DNA from: Dentipellis sp. KUC8613
Taxonomy: Eukaryota; Basidiomycota; Agaricomycetes; Russulales; Hericiaceae
Assembly: GCA_002286715.1 (NCBI GenBank)
Contig: NSJX01000039.1
Location: 195,774-259,773 of the forward strand
DNA: 64,000 nt
Reading direction: 5' to 3'
The notes beneath the pieces are model-generated. The model did no database searches, was not told the origin of the DNA, and saw nothing but the letters and a program-made list of their open reading frames with translations. Positions 23,346 through 36,000 of the stretch are shown piece by piece; position 1 is the stretch's first letter; each line of letters begins with the position of its first letter. A program made the translations under genes and the position numbers.

Positions 23346-23980
23346 CACAAGCTTCAACTTTAATGATTTTTGTGGTGGCTCTCGAGGATCACAGACACGT
23401 GCGTCCAAGCCCATCAGACCGAACGAACGAATGTCGAGGAGATTTGTTACCCGCAGCACACAGAATCCCCTTTGTCATACGTTCAAATTTGCTTTTCCTG
23501 GACTTGAACCCAGTATATGCTCACACGGCTGCAGTATGATTTTTCTCTTGCACCATACATAATGGCGGACGGAGAGCAGTCCTGGTCCGAGTCGAATTCT
23601 TGTCCAACCGGACATTGCCGTTGCTGACTTTCAATTGTATCCAAAGCTCCGCGTACTTGGTTTTTTTTATCAACAAATGATCGTGGAATTCTCTTGGAAT
23701 TCTCCAGTGAACGCAACATTCAGTGCAACTTTCACTCGCTGCAGTGCAGGAGTGCACTGAACGGGAAGCGACCAGGGTATCATCCTGACCATATAGGTCG
23801 ATGCGATGAGGTGGGCGCCGTTTGCTCGAATCGTATACTTAACCACGCGCACTGATTCAGAGAACATTGAACCGACTTGGACGGCGCTGCAACCTACTTG
23901 CAGGGCAATCCGCCGAGAATTGGCGGTTCGCGCACCCAATTAGTGTCAAGCCTCGGGGTCAAAGCTGGACCGACTACGTG
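23346..23980. other. intergenic, no gene recognised
   Basis: This lies between the tRNA gene and an F-box pseudogene. Several short frames exist without domains. No clear terminator beyond short T runs was seen. Confidence 0.4.
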
Positions 23981-23989
23981 ACAGAGGCA

Positions 23990-24990
23990 CAACGCGCTGG
24001 CTCTTGAAATGGACGCCCTTGTGGGAGTGATGTGCTCCGTCCGGACGCGCCGCAACGCAGTCGTGCACGTCGAACGACTTCCCGTGGAGATCCTGACCTG
24101 GATATTTGGTCTCTTCCAGGAATTTGACCCGTCTGCCCAGGGTGGGAGATCTTATTTGGGATGGCTCAAAGTTACCTTCGTTTGATGACGCTCAGGGCGA
24201 TCGGCCGCGCTTGCCTACCGTCGCCTCTGGTCCCATTTCCTCCTCGAAAGCGGGCCCAAATGGACAGAGGAATCCTTGAATCGCTCGCGGAAGTGCCCAA
24301 TCCATCTTGGGTCCGTTTCATACGCCCACGATGTTCCTCCCTACGATAGCAAGCAGGGGATTCTTGGATGGGATCCAGGTGCTCTCGCGGATGCTCGCGC
24401 GCTTGAGGTCCTCTGGGGACTGCATAATGTGAATAGGTATGATGTTGAGCTCATCTTCCCGTGGCTATCCACCAAGGCCGTCACCATGGTGCCCTCTATC
24501 CGTGCACTACCCTTCTCTGAGTTTGCATTGTCTGCATAGGACCACGAACACCGCGTTGCCCCGTCCCCTGAACCTCCGGAGTGTACATTCCGGCCATACT
24601 ATGTCTCTGCAGAGTTGAAGGGGGCAAGGAGTGCACACAACTCATAAAGGCCGCCAACGCCTTTCCTTCTAGCTGTCTCCAGTCACACTCTATCGTCAGT
24701 TACACCACCCTCACCGTGATGCAGAGCGTCGTTGACTGGATCGAGCTGTACAAGAAATGCGCAAACGTATCCCCCGTGTTCATTGATTCTGGCTCTCTCT
24801 GAGAGATTCTTATCAATGAGCTCACCGGAGGACACCTAGGCCTGTTTCCTTCTCTGAAATCACTGACTCTGAAGGGAGTAGATTTGGGACTCCCATGCCT
24901 TCGCAATACCAACATGGCTGCGCCAGCGCCAGCACCTCACACCAATGGAGAAGATTACCATCAGTGACTGGATGAGCGGAGGGCTGGTCG
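23990..24990 (+). pseudogene. F-box/LRR-like pseudogene
   Basis: The start keeps the family signature: LEMDALVGVMCSVRTRRNAV followed by VERLPVEILTWIFGLFQEF and a remnant of the WLKVTFV segment. An in-frame stop follows at about 24183. Later fragments of the C-terminal module appear in shifted frames: VVDWIELYKKCANV (about 24730) and GLFPSLKSLTLKGVDLG (about 24850). The central leucine-rich region is largely missing. Multiple stops and shifts mark it as non-functional. Confidence 0.75.
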
Positions 24991-25452
24991 CGAGGACGGA
25001 CGTGTCGATGGGAGACGGTTAGTTCAAGGGGACGTTTAGACATTAAATGTGTACTTTCCCCATCAAAAATACGTTCTATGTGGATTTAGATTGTGCTTCG
25101 CTGTCGTAGCTTTCAGAAACGCGTCCAATGGCCGCTATTGGTGTCAGAATAAGACAAAGATAGATTGTAGGCCTCGGAAGATAGACGGAGCACAGGGCTG
25201 ACGAGACGAGGAGGGAGCGTGGGAAGAGAATGCCGAAGAGGGATGCGACCTCGCGTCATGAGATAATTGCAGCGATATACAGTACAGCTACGGCGTCAGC
25301 TCCGAGCGTCCTCTCCCAAGCGCTGCTCTTCCGTCTTGCTTTCATCTTCTCCTGACCGGCAGCTCTCCTCTGGCCTACTCCTCGAAACTCTGTTTAACTG
25401 GTGAGACTGCCAGTCGGTAGGCTTGTCTTCTGTGTGTAGCGTCGTCCGTGAC

Positions 25453-28400
25453 ATGTCGAGGCGCAGCAACGCCAGCATATCTACCTATGGCCACGAGCGG
25501 CGCGTCTCAAAGCACCGCGTGACGGACGAAGATCTATTCAAGTGCGTAGCCTATGTTATGAACGATTGAATCTTAGGCTGATGTGGTTCTCTAGCTATGT
25601 ACTCCGTGTAGCGTGAGACGAGACCTTCGCCCCGCCCTCACGCATCTACTCACATCTGCATATGCTGCAGATACCTGGGCTATCTCGTCCAGCCAAAGGC
25701 CCCGGAATCGGCCTCGAGCCCGAACGGCGACGCAGTCCGCGAGAAAGAGCATTCGTCTCGCCTGTCGGGCGCGATATCCAACTCCATCTTCTCGATTGGA
25801 GACCTGTTCAAGGACATCCGTGATGGAAACAAGAGCGTCAAGTTCCCAGAGAAGCTGCTTAAGGTGCTGGAGCAGAGGCTGGAGAACATTGCTATGGGCA
25901 AGGATGCTGGGTGCGTTTAGGTTGCCGGCCACTTATCCCCGTAAAGCACTGCTAACAGGCGGAGGAAAGCTATTCGGACCAACTTATTCGAAGGACGATG
26001 GCGGTCTTCTACGGCCAATTCAAGGTCGACTCGTTCAAGCGACAAATGAAGGAGAACCGCAAAATCGAGGAGCTTATCCTGATGTTTGCGACGCACGCCA
26101 CAAATATCCTGAAGAAGGACCCTTCGCTCGCCGGCGACGGCTGGAAGTTCGAGCTGAACAACCACATCTTCCAGTTCGTGAAGCTGCTGCAGGAGTCCCT
26201 CCGCACCGTTAGCCACGTCTCTCCCGAGCTGACGTCCCGCCTCGACATGTATGCAGCCAAGCTGGCGCCTGTCTCGCAAACACCAAGCGACTCGGGCTAC
26301 GACTCCGCGTCTACACATCGAGACTCGGTGTCTTCCTCAGTAGCAGGCCCGAGTACGAACGTAAAAGATATGCCCTTGGTCATGACTGTGTCAAATCTGT
26401 TCCAGATTCGATCAGACCTCCTCCAACGAGAAGTAGAGAAATTGAAGCCCACATGTACTGAACGAGTAAGTCAGGCGCTTTGATATTTCAAACGTATACT
26501 CACCTGCTCTCTAGGCAGCATTGCTAGATTTGAAGGTATGTCGGAGCTTTTGATAATTTACTAGGGCGCTTTCTTAGCTTCCGAACAGACATGCCTCAAG
26601 AACATCAACGCGGGAGAGCCATTTCCAGGCCGCCGCGAGGACTTTGACAGCGACGCGGCGTGGAATTACTGGAAAACGCTCGAGACGTCCCACCTATCGC
26701 AGCTGACCGTCATCCTCGTCCAGTTCAAGCCCGAGCTCGCAAAATCCAACCCCACCGACAGCCTCTCGCGCACAACTACACGGCCAGGGTCCGTGTACTC
26801 GAGCTCGCCCTACGGTGCGTCACGAACCGGGTCCATCAGCAGCCGCCGCTCGGTCCTGGCGATGTCGCAGAACCTGTCCGAGGTGGACATCATGAACATG
26901 ACGCCCGAGGAGCTCGATGGGGACGACGAGGTGCAGGCCGGCTTCAACTTCACGTACATCCCGCCGAACCCGAAGAAGTACTACCGCCGGCTGCTCGAGT
27001 ACTGCCTCGACGCGGATCTGAAGGCGATGCACGACCCGAACGTCGACGACGACGACCAGGTCTCGCTCGGCATCCTGTCCCCGCCGCACATCGAGCTCCT
27101 GAACGAGTGCGCGCTGCGCTGGCGCATCCCCCAGCCGTACCGCGCCGCGTGCTTCCTGGAGCTCATCAAGTCGCTCTACGAGCGCAACGAGGTCCCGATG
27201 GACTGCATCCCCGAGGCGCTCGGCACGATCGCGAAGGTCATGAACGAGATCAGCTTCGACAAGTGGTCGATCCACGACGTGCGTCGCTCCGCCCCCTAGT
27301 GCCACGCCATCCCATATCCATACTGACCTCTCGCCAGTCCGAGCACCTCATCGGGATCTACGGCAGCCTGTACAGCTCGCTGCTCTCGTCCGTGTACCAC
27401 CTGATGGACGCGATCCCGGACCTGAAGCAGGCGGACGTCTTCCCGTACCTCGAGGTGCTCGACCAGGTGCGCGAGAGCGGGCTGCTGCAGCGCTTCGACG
27501 TGGACATCGCCGCGCGCGTGCAGGACATCAAGGCGCGCGTGCGCGCCGTCGCGCACGAGTTCTACGACGCGCGCATCGCGGAGCTGCAGGCCGCGCCCGG
27601 CGTGAACCGCGCGCTGCCGCTGCTGCTCATGACGGACGAGATCGAGAAGTCCGCGCAGACGCTCGACAAGCGCTTCCCCGAGCCCCTCCTCGAGTGCGTG
27701 CTCCCTTACATCCTGCGGCGGCCTGTCTGCTGCTGATGAGGATGGTGCTGATGCGGTCTGTTTGGTGGTGCTGCAGGGAGATCGACCTCGTCGCGCTCGT
27801 CGTGGAGGTGCTCGTGCCGATGTTCCTGCACGACCTCGACGCGTCGCGCAAGCGGCTCTTCGAGTCCTCGATGAACGGCCCGACGCCCGACGTCCCGATC
27901 CAGGACATCTTCTCGCTCTACCGCCGGACGAAGACGCTGCTTGGGATGTATGAGGCGTTTTGTCCAGAGTGAGTACCCAGGGATGCGGTGTTCGCGTTGG
28001 GGTGGAGTGGCTGATATGGGTGGGCTGCAGACAACCGGCAAACTTTGATATTGGAGGCTTCTTTGAGCCGTATGTGCGCCAGTGGCTTATTGAGACGGAT
28101 AATAAGACGACGCAATGGGTCGAGGCGGTGAGATTTGTTATCAAATTAATTTCAAGTAGTCGTTGATTTACTCTGGTTTCCCCACAGGCTATCGCAGCGG
28201 ACAAGGTATGGCTGGAGATCAGGCCTTCTTCATTGACGAGACTGATTAGAGCGTCTAGTTCGAAGCTGATGGTGCCGAGGGCCACAGTTCGTCGATCGTT
28301 GATTTGTTTGATTCGCTTCGCAGCCCCATCAACTTCCTGCAAGACCTCGAGTGGTCAGATGCCTATCAAGAAGCCCGCTTCTTCACAAGTGTATCAAAGG

Positions 28401-30409
28401 CATGCTTCTTATTCACACTTTGCGTCCTTGTATTGATCACCCTCCCCCAGACCATCAGCAAAGCCGTCGAGCAATACTGCCGGCACATCGAAGAGCTCTT
28501 CATGTCGGAGATGTTCCCGCGGCCGACAGACTACCTGCAGCCGCAAAAATCGTCCGCGTGGCTCGAGAAGGCCAAGTCGCTGGTCGAGCAGGGCGAGAAG
28601 AAAGTGGAGCCGTTCAACTTCCAGCCGGCGTCGTGCGTGAAGCTGAACAACATCGACGCCGCGCGCAGCCTGCTCGACAACATGTACAACCAGATGCAGG
28701 CCGACAAGCGCGCGGAGATCATCGAGCAGATGGCCCCGCCCGTCCCCGAGAAGGAGGACCGCCCCCGCTTCCTGTTTACGGTCAAGATCGTCATCGCGGA
28801 GGGCCTCGTCCCGCTCGATGCGAGCCCGTCGGCGCAGCTGGACACGTTTGTGACGCTCAGTGACGAGGCGGGAAATCGGCTTGCGAAGACGCGCACGATT
28901 TATGAGACGCTGAGTCCGAGATGTGAGTAGCCTACCCTTTTAGCTGATACTGCTGGACTCAACGCTCGATACAGGGGACGAGACGTTCGACATGTCGGTG
29001 GAAAAGCCGCTGTGGCTCATGGTCAGCGTCCGCGACCGCGCATTGGTTGGGAAACACGACACAGTAGGGCGTGCGTATATCTGCCTCGACCCACGGCGGT
29101 TCGGGGACTTCCTTGTGCACGATCTATGGTTGGACCTGGACACCGAGGGCCGCATTCTGCTCCGTGTGAGTATGGAAGGCGAGAAGGACGATATCCAGTT
29201 CTACTTCGGCCGTGCGTTCCGTTCGCTCAAGCGTGGTGAGGGCGACATGGTCCGCATCTTCATCGACAAGGTATGCATCTTGCATCAGCATTTGTGAGAG
29301 ACATGCTCACAGAGCCTGTGCAGATGTCCCCCTTCATCCGCCAGTCCCTCTCGCGCAACGTCCTCAAATCGCTCATCAAAACGGGCAACTCGGGGATCGA
29401 CTACAACAAGGCGCTCGGGAACGTGACCGCGCTGTACCGCTCCGCGCTCGGGGGCGGGTCCGCGGACCCGCAGATCCCGCTGCCCACGTCCGAGCGGCCG
29501 CGCGTGAAGCCGGCGGAGCTGACGGACGTCGAGATCGAGCAGGCGATCGTGCCGCTGTTCGACTACTTCGACGCGAACCTGCAGACGCTCAACACGTACC
29601 TCGGCGAGACGACGAAGGAGATGGTCATGACGCGGCTGTGGAAGGAGATTTTGACGATCATTGAGGGGTTGCTCGTCCCACCGCTGTCGGATACGGCGAG
29701 CGAGATGAAGCCGCTGAGCGACAAGGAGGTTGATATCGTGTTCAAGTGGTTGAAGGTGGGCTGTCTGGTTGGTGGTGCCGTAGCGGCTGGCTGACTAGCG
29801 TGTGCAGTTCCTTCGAGATTACTTCTATGCGGGTGGTGAGGGTCCTGTACCCCTCGAGCAGCTGCAGAACCAGAAGTACCGCGACGTCGTATCGATCCGT
29901 CTGTACTACGACTGGCACACGTATGTCCCCTTCTCGCCCTTTTCGCTTGCAGACACCTCACATAACTGTTCAGCGACCTGCTCATGGAGGAGTGCGTGCG
30001 CATGATGCAGCAGACACTGCGTGCACAGCCGTCCGTCAAGAAACGCGCAAAGAGCGTGTACTCGCAGCGCAACCTCGGGACGATCAAGGACCGCAAGCGG
30101 GAGAAGATGAAGGAGAAGGAGGTCAGCAACGGCGAGACGATCATGCGGATCCTGCGCATGCGGTACGTGTCTTTCTCTCCCTGCGCCTTTTTCTCTGTTG
30201 TGTCCGAGTGCTGACGCCCATGTATGTGTAGGCCCGGGACATCGGAGTTCATCGCGCAGCAGCTACAGATCATGAACACGATGCAGGCGGAGCAAGAGGC
30301 GGCCGAGCGCGAGAAGCAGAAGCGCAAGCTGCAGCGCCCACGGCAAGGCGGGCAGTCGGTGTCCGGGATCCCCCCGGTCCCCGCGCTGCCGCCAGTCCCC
30401 GAATCATAA
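25453..30409 (+). CDS. Munc13/Ync13-like C2 and MUN-domain protein
   Basis: The family includes fission yeast Ync13/Git1 and animal Munc13, which prime vesicle exocytosis at the plasma membrane. The ATG at 25453 begins a short exon (MSRRSNASIS). An 18-nt microexon (25595-25612, encoding YVLRVA) joins it to YLGYLVQPKAPES. Helical MUN-type regions (MHD1 area) fill 26.0-28.4 kb, including FNFTYIPPNPKKYYRRLLEY and SEHLIGIYGSLYSSLLSSV. A C2 domain follows (about 28770-29200): FTVKIVIAEGLVPLDASP through LSPRWDETFDMSV. It ends with the MHD2-like segment (AELTDVEIEQAIVPLFDYFD, LRDYFYAGGEGPVPLEQLQ), a lysine-rich coiled coil and a proline-rich tail. The stop is TAA at 30409. Around fifteen short introns are inferred. 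The C2 calcium-binding aspartates were not assessed. The large minus-strand frames here are antisense shadows. Confidence 0.88.
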
Positions 30410-31292
30410 CCGCCGCCGCCGTAGACACGACACGAATACGCCCTCCCCCCCCCCTAGACTCTCTCCTCTTTCCCCTCCCTTTCGCCCCGACGAAGTGTGA
30501 ATGGACGAATGGAATGGATGAACGAATGGACGAACGAATGAATATTAGTACTGATCCCCTGCCCTACCCCGCCCCGCCCCGCTCTTCCCTGCGCCCCTCT
30601 ACCTCTACCTCTACCTCTATCCCCCCTGCTGTCGTAGTCGTCGTAGTCGTCGTCTCGCCTCTTGGATGATACCTCGCATGCTATACCACTTCCTCCTTAC
30701 CCTTCGCTTCCGCCTCTGCCTCCCCGCCACCATCTATTACGCCTCAGCTTTCATTTGCGGGTACCGTGTACGTGTGCTCTCTTTCTATGTCTACGTCTGC
30801 TTCTGTGCTCCGCGTTTTGTCTTGTGTCTAATGATGTTCCCTTCCCGGTCTGAATCTCCTGTCACTCGCGTTCCGCCACATGAAGCTTGTTTTATCGCCT
30901 GTACATGTGTAGTACTGGATGGACACTTTGCCATACCTCCCGATGATCGACTTTCGGCCTACAAGCTAGCTAGTGATGTGATTTCGTATGAAAGAACGAA
31001 CTAGAGCTGAATTTGAATTTGAACGAGTCGGTTGCCGGCAGACTCCTGTTCCGAATTAAAACTCCTTCTCCTCCTCCTCCTCCTCCTCCTCCTCCTCCTC
31101 CACTGAATTCGAGGGCTACCAACATTTCCATCTAGTTGCGGCACTTAGTGGCCTCAACTCACACCACTGACTATCGAGCCTGATTTATTGGTGGTTATCA
31201 CGGTTGTTCACTGATAAGGGATAGGTATGTCCTGAGATATACACGGCCTACAGGCTGAGTCAGCGTCCACGAGGACCACGACTTGCTACTAG
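30410..31292. other. 3' UTR and intergenic, pyrimidine-rich simple repeats
   Basis: Pyrimidine-rich sequence follows the stop of the Munc13-like gene, with GAATGGA-type and CTACCT-type short repeats (30495-30625). No gene was recognised up to the F-box gene. Confidence 0.5.
31068..31101. repeat. (CTC)n microsatellite
   Basis: About eleven uninterrupted CTC triplets lie in intergenic DNA upstream of the shortened F-box gene. Confidence 0.9.
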
Positions 31293-32168
31293 GTGAATGG
31301 GCCGCCTGCGGCCACTCCAGACTTTGATTACCCTCGAGGAAACGAGAAAACGCGACTGCATCATGTCGATTTCTATCCCTGCAATGAGGTGTGCATTGCA
31401 CTGGCGCACATACATGATCTGAGTTCTACTGACTTCGATACTAGTGCATCGGAATATTGGTGCATTGCCGAGGAGAAGAGATTTGTGCGTCTGCCGAATC
31501 GCCCATATCGGTCCTGGGAGGATCATAGTGGGGAAGTGAAGAAGGCACTGGCCCTCGAGATGGACGCTGTGTCGATGGTGATGTGCTCACTTCGCGCGCG
31601 CTTCAACGCGGTCGCACACGTCAATCGGCTCCCCCCAGAGATACTGGCGCACGTATTCAGCCTTCTCCAGAAGGAACAGAGGGACGCCACATGGGCCGCA
31701 CAGCTTGCCGCGCTCACCGCCGCGCTGCCTCTGGCCCATCTCGAGCTGATCATTGTCGACCGCAGGTACGACACGTTCAGTGCGCCCGATTGGTTCGATA
31801 TTTTCGGGAGATGCACGGAGGTGTGCGAGGTGATCGTCAAGAACGCGGCTGCGGCCAGCCTCTGCGAAGCGCTGATGCGAGGTGGACCTGTCGGAGGACC
31901 ACTGTTCCCCACCTTGAGATCCCTCACGCTCCAGGACGACATGGAGAAAGGAAGTCTGCGCGAGACGCTCCTGAATTGGCTGTGGGTTCGACAGGGCACG
32001 AATCCGGTGGAGAGAATCGACATTCAAGATTGTAGGGTACGCAGAGCGACGATCGAAAGTATCAGAGAAGACATTCCGGATGTTTTGTGGGATGAGAACG
32101 GTATAGCGTCGGATGAAGGTGACGACGAAGTTGACGGGGATGAGAATGAAGGGAGGGGGTGGGACTAG
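31293..32168 (+). CDS. shortened F-box protein (291 aa) lacking the LRR-like middle
   Basis: The frame carries both ends of the local F-box family. The N-terminal SASEYW motif is followed by LEMDAVSMVMCSLRARFNAV and the F-box helix (VNRLPPEILAHVFSLLQ). It then jumps straight to the C-terminal module: LPLAHLELIIVDRRYDTFSA, WFDIFGRCTEVCEVIV, GPLFPTLRSLTLQDD and NPVERIDIQDCRV, ending in an acidic tail. Compared with 532-576 residues in intact paralogues, about 250 residues (the VTYVCRxWRS segment and leucine-rich repeats) are absent. The junction EQRDATWAAQLAALTAALPL resembles the same region of the decayed copy at 39.2 kb. The frame is fully open, so a compact F-box protein may be made. The start codon is uncertain. 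Confidence 0.7.
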   Translation: MNGPPAATPDFDYPRGNEKTRLHHVDFYPCNEVCIALAHIHDLSSTDFDTSASEYWCIAEEKRFVRLPNRPYRSWEDHSGEVKKALALEMDAVSMVMCSLRARFNAVAHVNRLPPEILAHVFSLLQKEQRDATWAAQLAALTAALPLAHLELIIVDRRYDTFSAPDWFDIFGRCTEVCEVIVKNAAAASLCEALMRGGPVGGPLFPTLRSLTLQDDMEKGSLRETLLNWLWVRQGTNPVERIDIQDCRVRRATIESIREDIPDVLWDENGIASDEGDDEVDGDENEGRGWD

Positions 32169-33057
32169 CCTGAGGGACAGGTAAATCGTAATTTCGCTTG
32201 ATTTTTAGAACAGTATTGCTGTGAAGCCGCGCGGGATTTTGTTCTTGACATATGCATGGCTGTCAATGTTCTCGTACTCTACAAACTCCCCGACGGGCCG
32301 GCCATGCCGGTTCTCACACCGATCTTTGAAACCAAATGCGGACCTATACATGTAAATACGGACAGACAACCACCAACAAATACACTTCTCATGGCCCCTC
32401 CAAACCCCAACCGATTCATTTAAATAATAAGCTCTGAATTCAAAATTCAACACCATGAAACCAAATATATATATCAATATCAAGCATTGCAATACCGACA
32501 CTTGTACCACACCACCACCACCACCACCTTCGCTATCAATCAACATCCATCTCTATATTCCAGTCTGCCCACCTCTCTTCCACTCCCCACTCCTCTCCCA
32601 CCCCAAACACTCACCACCGCGCACCCCGAACCCAAATCCAAACCCGATCAAACGCAAACACGAACAGGACAGCCAAACTCGAAAGCAGGGGGTGCAACGG
32701 CAACAGCGGGTGAAGTGCAGAAGCGAAGTCTAAGGATGAGGAAGCAGCTAGCAATGGCAGTCGTATCGTCCCGCGTCCCTCTCCAGCGCGGCCGGGGCGA
32801 GGGACATGTGTGAGAGTGTGAGTGTGTGTGAGTGTGTATTGTATTAGGCGAGTCAGAACGTGAACGTGGATGCGAATGAGGATACGAGTATGGATATGAG
32901 TGTTAGATGGATGCGATGAAGGACAAGGGACGAGGGGCGAGGGATTGAAAGTGCGAGAATGATTCAAAGCGAGCAGTGCACAGGCAAAGGCAAAGGATCC
33001 GAATGCAGGCGGGGGTGATGAGTATAGGTAGCAGGAAGGGAGGAGGCGGGAGCGCGC
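32169..33057. other. convergent 3' intergenic region with simple repeats
   Basis: This lies between the stop of the shortened F-box gene and the stop of the SKN1/KRE6-type gene. It holds a short (CAC)n run (about 32507-32528) and a GTGTGAGT-rich run (32805-32845). It probably contains both 3' UTRs. No gene was recognised. Confidence 0.5.
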
Positions 33058-36000
33058 TCAGCACGTCCCGCCGTTGAGCAGCCGGTTCTTGGGGTTCGGC
33101 TGGCCGAAGCCGCCGCCGCCGGAGCCCCAGAGGGTCAGGTTCGGGTTTGTGTATGCCTCGAGATACCTGTGTGTAACAGGGCGTCAGCGTCAGTACCAGT
33201 ACAGTCAGCCATCGAAGGGGAAAGGGAAGGTAGTCAAGCTCGGAGGAGGTCCCTGTCGGAGACGACTCCATGTGTACCTATATTACGGGTCCTATTAGGC
33301 AGGAGTAGCGGAAGCAAAAGCGCAGACGGAAGCAACCCCACCGCCCGGCGCACCCTCCTGCAGGCAAAACAAGACAAAAGCCAACAAGAAAAAGGGACTC
33401 ACGTGTCGATGTACGCCGCGGTCGGGAAATCCGGGGGGTCGCAGCCGATGTTCTTCTGGCCCTTGGGCTGGTACACGCGGACGTAGTCCACGAGCATCTC
33501 CGCGGGGAACTGCAGGTCGTCAAAGTCGATCTGCACAAAGTTCGTCGAGAAGCCGAGGTTCATCAGGATGTACTGCGGTGCAAGGAGGAGGGTGTTAGTT
33601 ATTGTATAACGCAGGGTAGATATGGGGAGATGGGGAAGGAGAGGAAGGGAGAGGGACGGGGACGGGGACGGGACGCACCATGGGCTCCTGCGGCACGGGC
33701 CGCGCCTGGATCTCCGTCGCGGGGTCGGGGCCCATGCCTGCGCCCTTCATCGACCACGTCACCGATCCGTTCGACACCCACGTGATGTAGCCGTTCGTCC
33801 TGCACAGTGTGTTAGCATACCCTCGACCACGACGATCGTATAGAGAGAAACGAGAAGAAGACAAGTCACGATAGCAGGAAGGAGACGCTAAGGGAATAAG
33901 GGAAAAAGAAAGCAGTCGCGCGAGCACAAAAGGCGGCACTCATGAAAAGAGAAAGATAAAAGGGAAACACAAACGCACCCCGGCTGGTACTCATACGCAT
34001 ACACGGAGAAGCAGCCCGCCGCGAGCTCGTAGCACTCCTGCGCGGTGTCCGTCACGCCGGACGTCGTCTGCTGGTACGCGCCGCCGTGGTAGCTGTTCAG
34101 CTGCGTGCCCTGCGTCGCATTCAGGAACATGTTGTCGGTCGAGTTGTCCCAGACGTAGGCGGCCTGCGGGTATGGAAGGCGTCAGCATCGTCAAGGACAC
34201 AGAGAGAACCATCAAGGCCAAAGAGCTACAAGGCGCGACTTATTGAAAAACAAAGGAATAATCACGCACGTTAAACGGCGCCCACTGCCCCGACTGCGAC
34301 ACCTGGCCCAACCCGCCGCCGACCGTCGCCTCAAACACATCGATCTCAGGCGCGGACCGCCCGACGTACGACCCGTTTGCGTGCACGGGGCCGGGGTGCG
34401 GCTCGCCGGGGCACGTGCACGCGGAGAGGCGCTGGCCTTCGAGGTACGACTGCAGCGCGTCCACACAATTACAATCAAATTCCCGTTAGACGGCAGGGAA
34501 GGGGCGGCGGTGGAGGTGGAGGTGGAGTGGGCAAGGACCGAATTAGCGCATCCGCAGCAACCGAGCAGCGACGGATATAGAAAGAAGCAACCGAATCGAT
34601 CAATCAGCTCCATGCACACTGCCAGATCCAAAAGCAAACGGGGCACGCACGAGCACATTGTCGTGCGACGGGTCGCCGTTCTCGAGCGCCGCGAGCGGCG
34701 TCTGCGTGCCGGGGTACGTCTGGTTCGGCAGCGTGCCGACGTCGCACGAGTCGTACGAGTACGGCCACTGTTCGCTATTATTAGCGGGGGCTCTCACAGG
34801 AATAGATAAAAGGGGCGAGAGGCGCACCATGCCGTCGAGCGAGGCGCCGTAGCCTGCGCGGCCTGTGTCGCGGGGGATTTAGTTGGTTATTGTTAGATGA
34901 GGGGGTGGAAGGACGAACCGAGGTTGCCCATGGTCCAGCTGACCGGGGTGGAGGGGAGGCTATTTAGAGATGGGAGTTGACGGAAGAGGGGTGGAGCTTA
35001 CACAGCAGGCCATAAACCACTGTAACATAGCAGTCACAAGTCAATACGTGCAGGTACAGTCGTATGCATGAGCTACTTACGGAACCTTAGGAGAGCCAGG
35101 GAGCTGCACTGCGACTGTATAGGCAAGCAGGTCAGCAATAGCAAAATCAGAGACCAGGACAGACGAACCTTCGACGATACCGCCCGTGAAGCAGAATTTA
35201 TTCCTGTACATTCATTCTTAGGTTTCCAAACATGAAGACGGGCACGTGGCGCGCATGACGCACCATGATTGGATCTGTGGGCACCGAGCACGTGGTCAGT
35301 AACGAAACAAGAACGAGCACGACATGGAACAACATAAAAGGCAGGAACATGTCCAATTTTGGAACGAGGAAGGAATGTGGCCAAAAAGGAAACAGACATA
35401 CCATTCCCGAGATGTAGTTCAAATCGTGGTTCGTGCTCGGGTCTGTGACCTTCTCAATCTTCAAGTGCAGGTAACCGTCCTTCGTCGTGGCCTGCTTGGG
35501 ATCATACCACTCGAGATCGTTTGTCTGCCAGTAGTGCAGGTCCGCGGCCTCCCACCACGGGTCGTCGCCGGGGTAGAACGAGCGGCCGTCGGTGTTGAAC
35601 TCGTCCGAGAACACGAGCTCCCACTCGTCGTTCGGGTTCGTGTACCCCGGGCGCGTGTACGCGCCCTGCGGCGTCTCCAGGTCGATGAGCCCGCCGGGGA
35701 ACCCGGGGATCGAGGCGACCTGCCCCGTCGCGTTCGTCGCGCCGAGGTTGAAGCCGCCCTGCGTCGAGGGCTTCTTGCGCGTGAAGTAGCTGTACATCGG
35801 ATACCCTGCAACGCACGGCTCAGCGGACGGCAGATGAGATGCCGGCGGGATTATAGTACTCACCGGCACTGCAGGACCGTCGGGTTACATAAGGAGGATG
35901 GGCCGGTGATGCAGTCAATTCGGTGACGCCGTCAGCATGGACACGATAGCACGCAGCAAGACGCGGAGGCGACGTACAAGAGCATGAGCATGCCCGCGGC

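Noticed and set aside
27296..28342. Minus-strand frame of 348 codons
   Set aside because: It is antisense to exons of the Munc13-like gene, crosses its introns, and is Arg/Ala-rich with no domain; open because of high GC.
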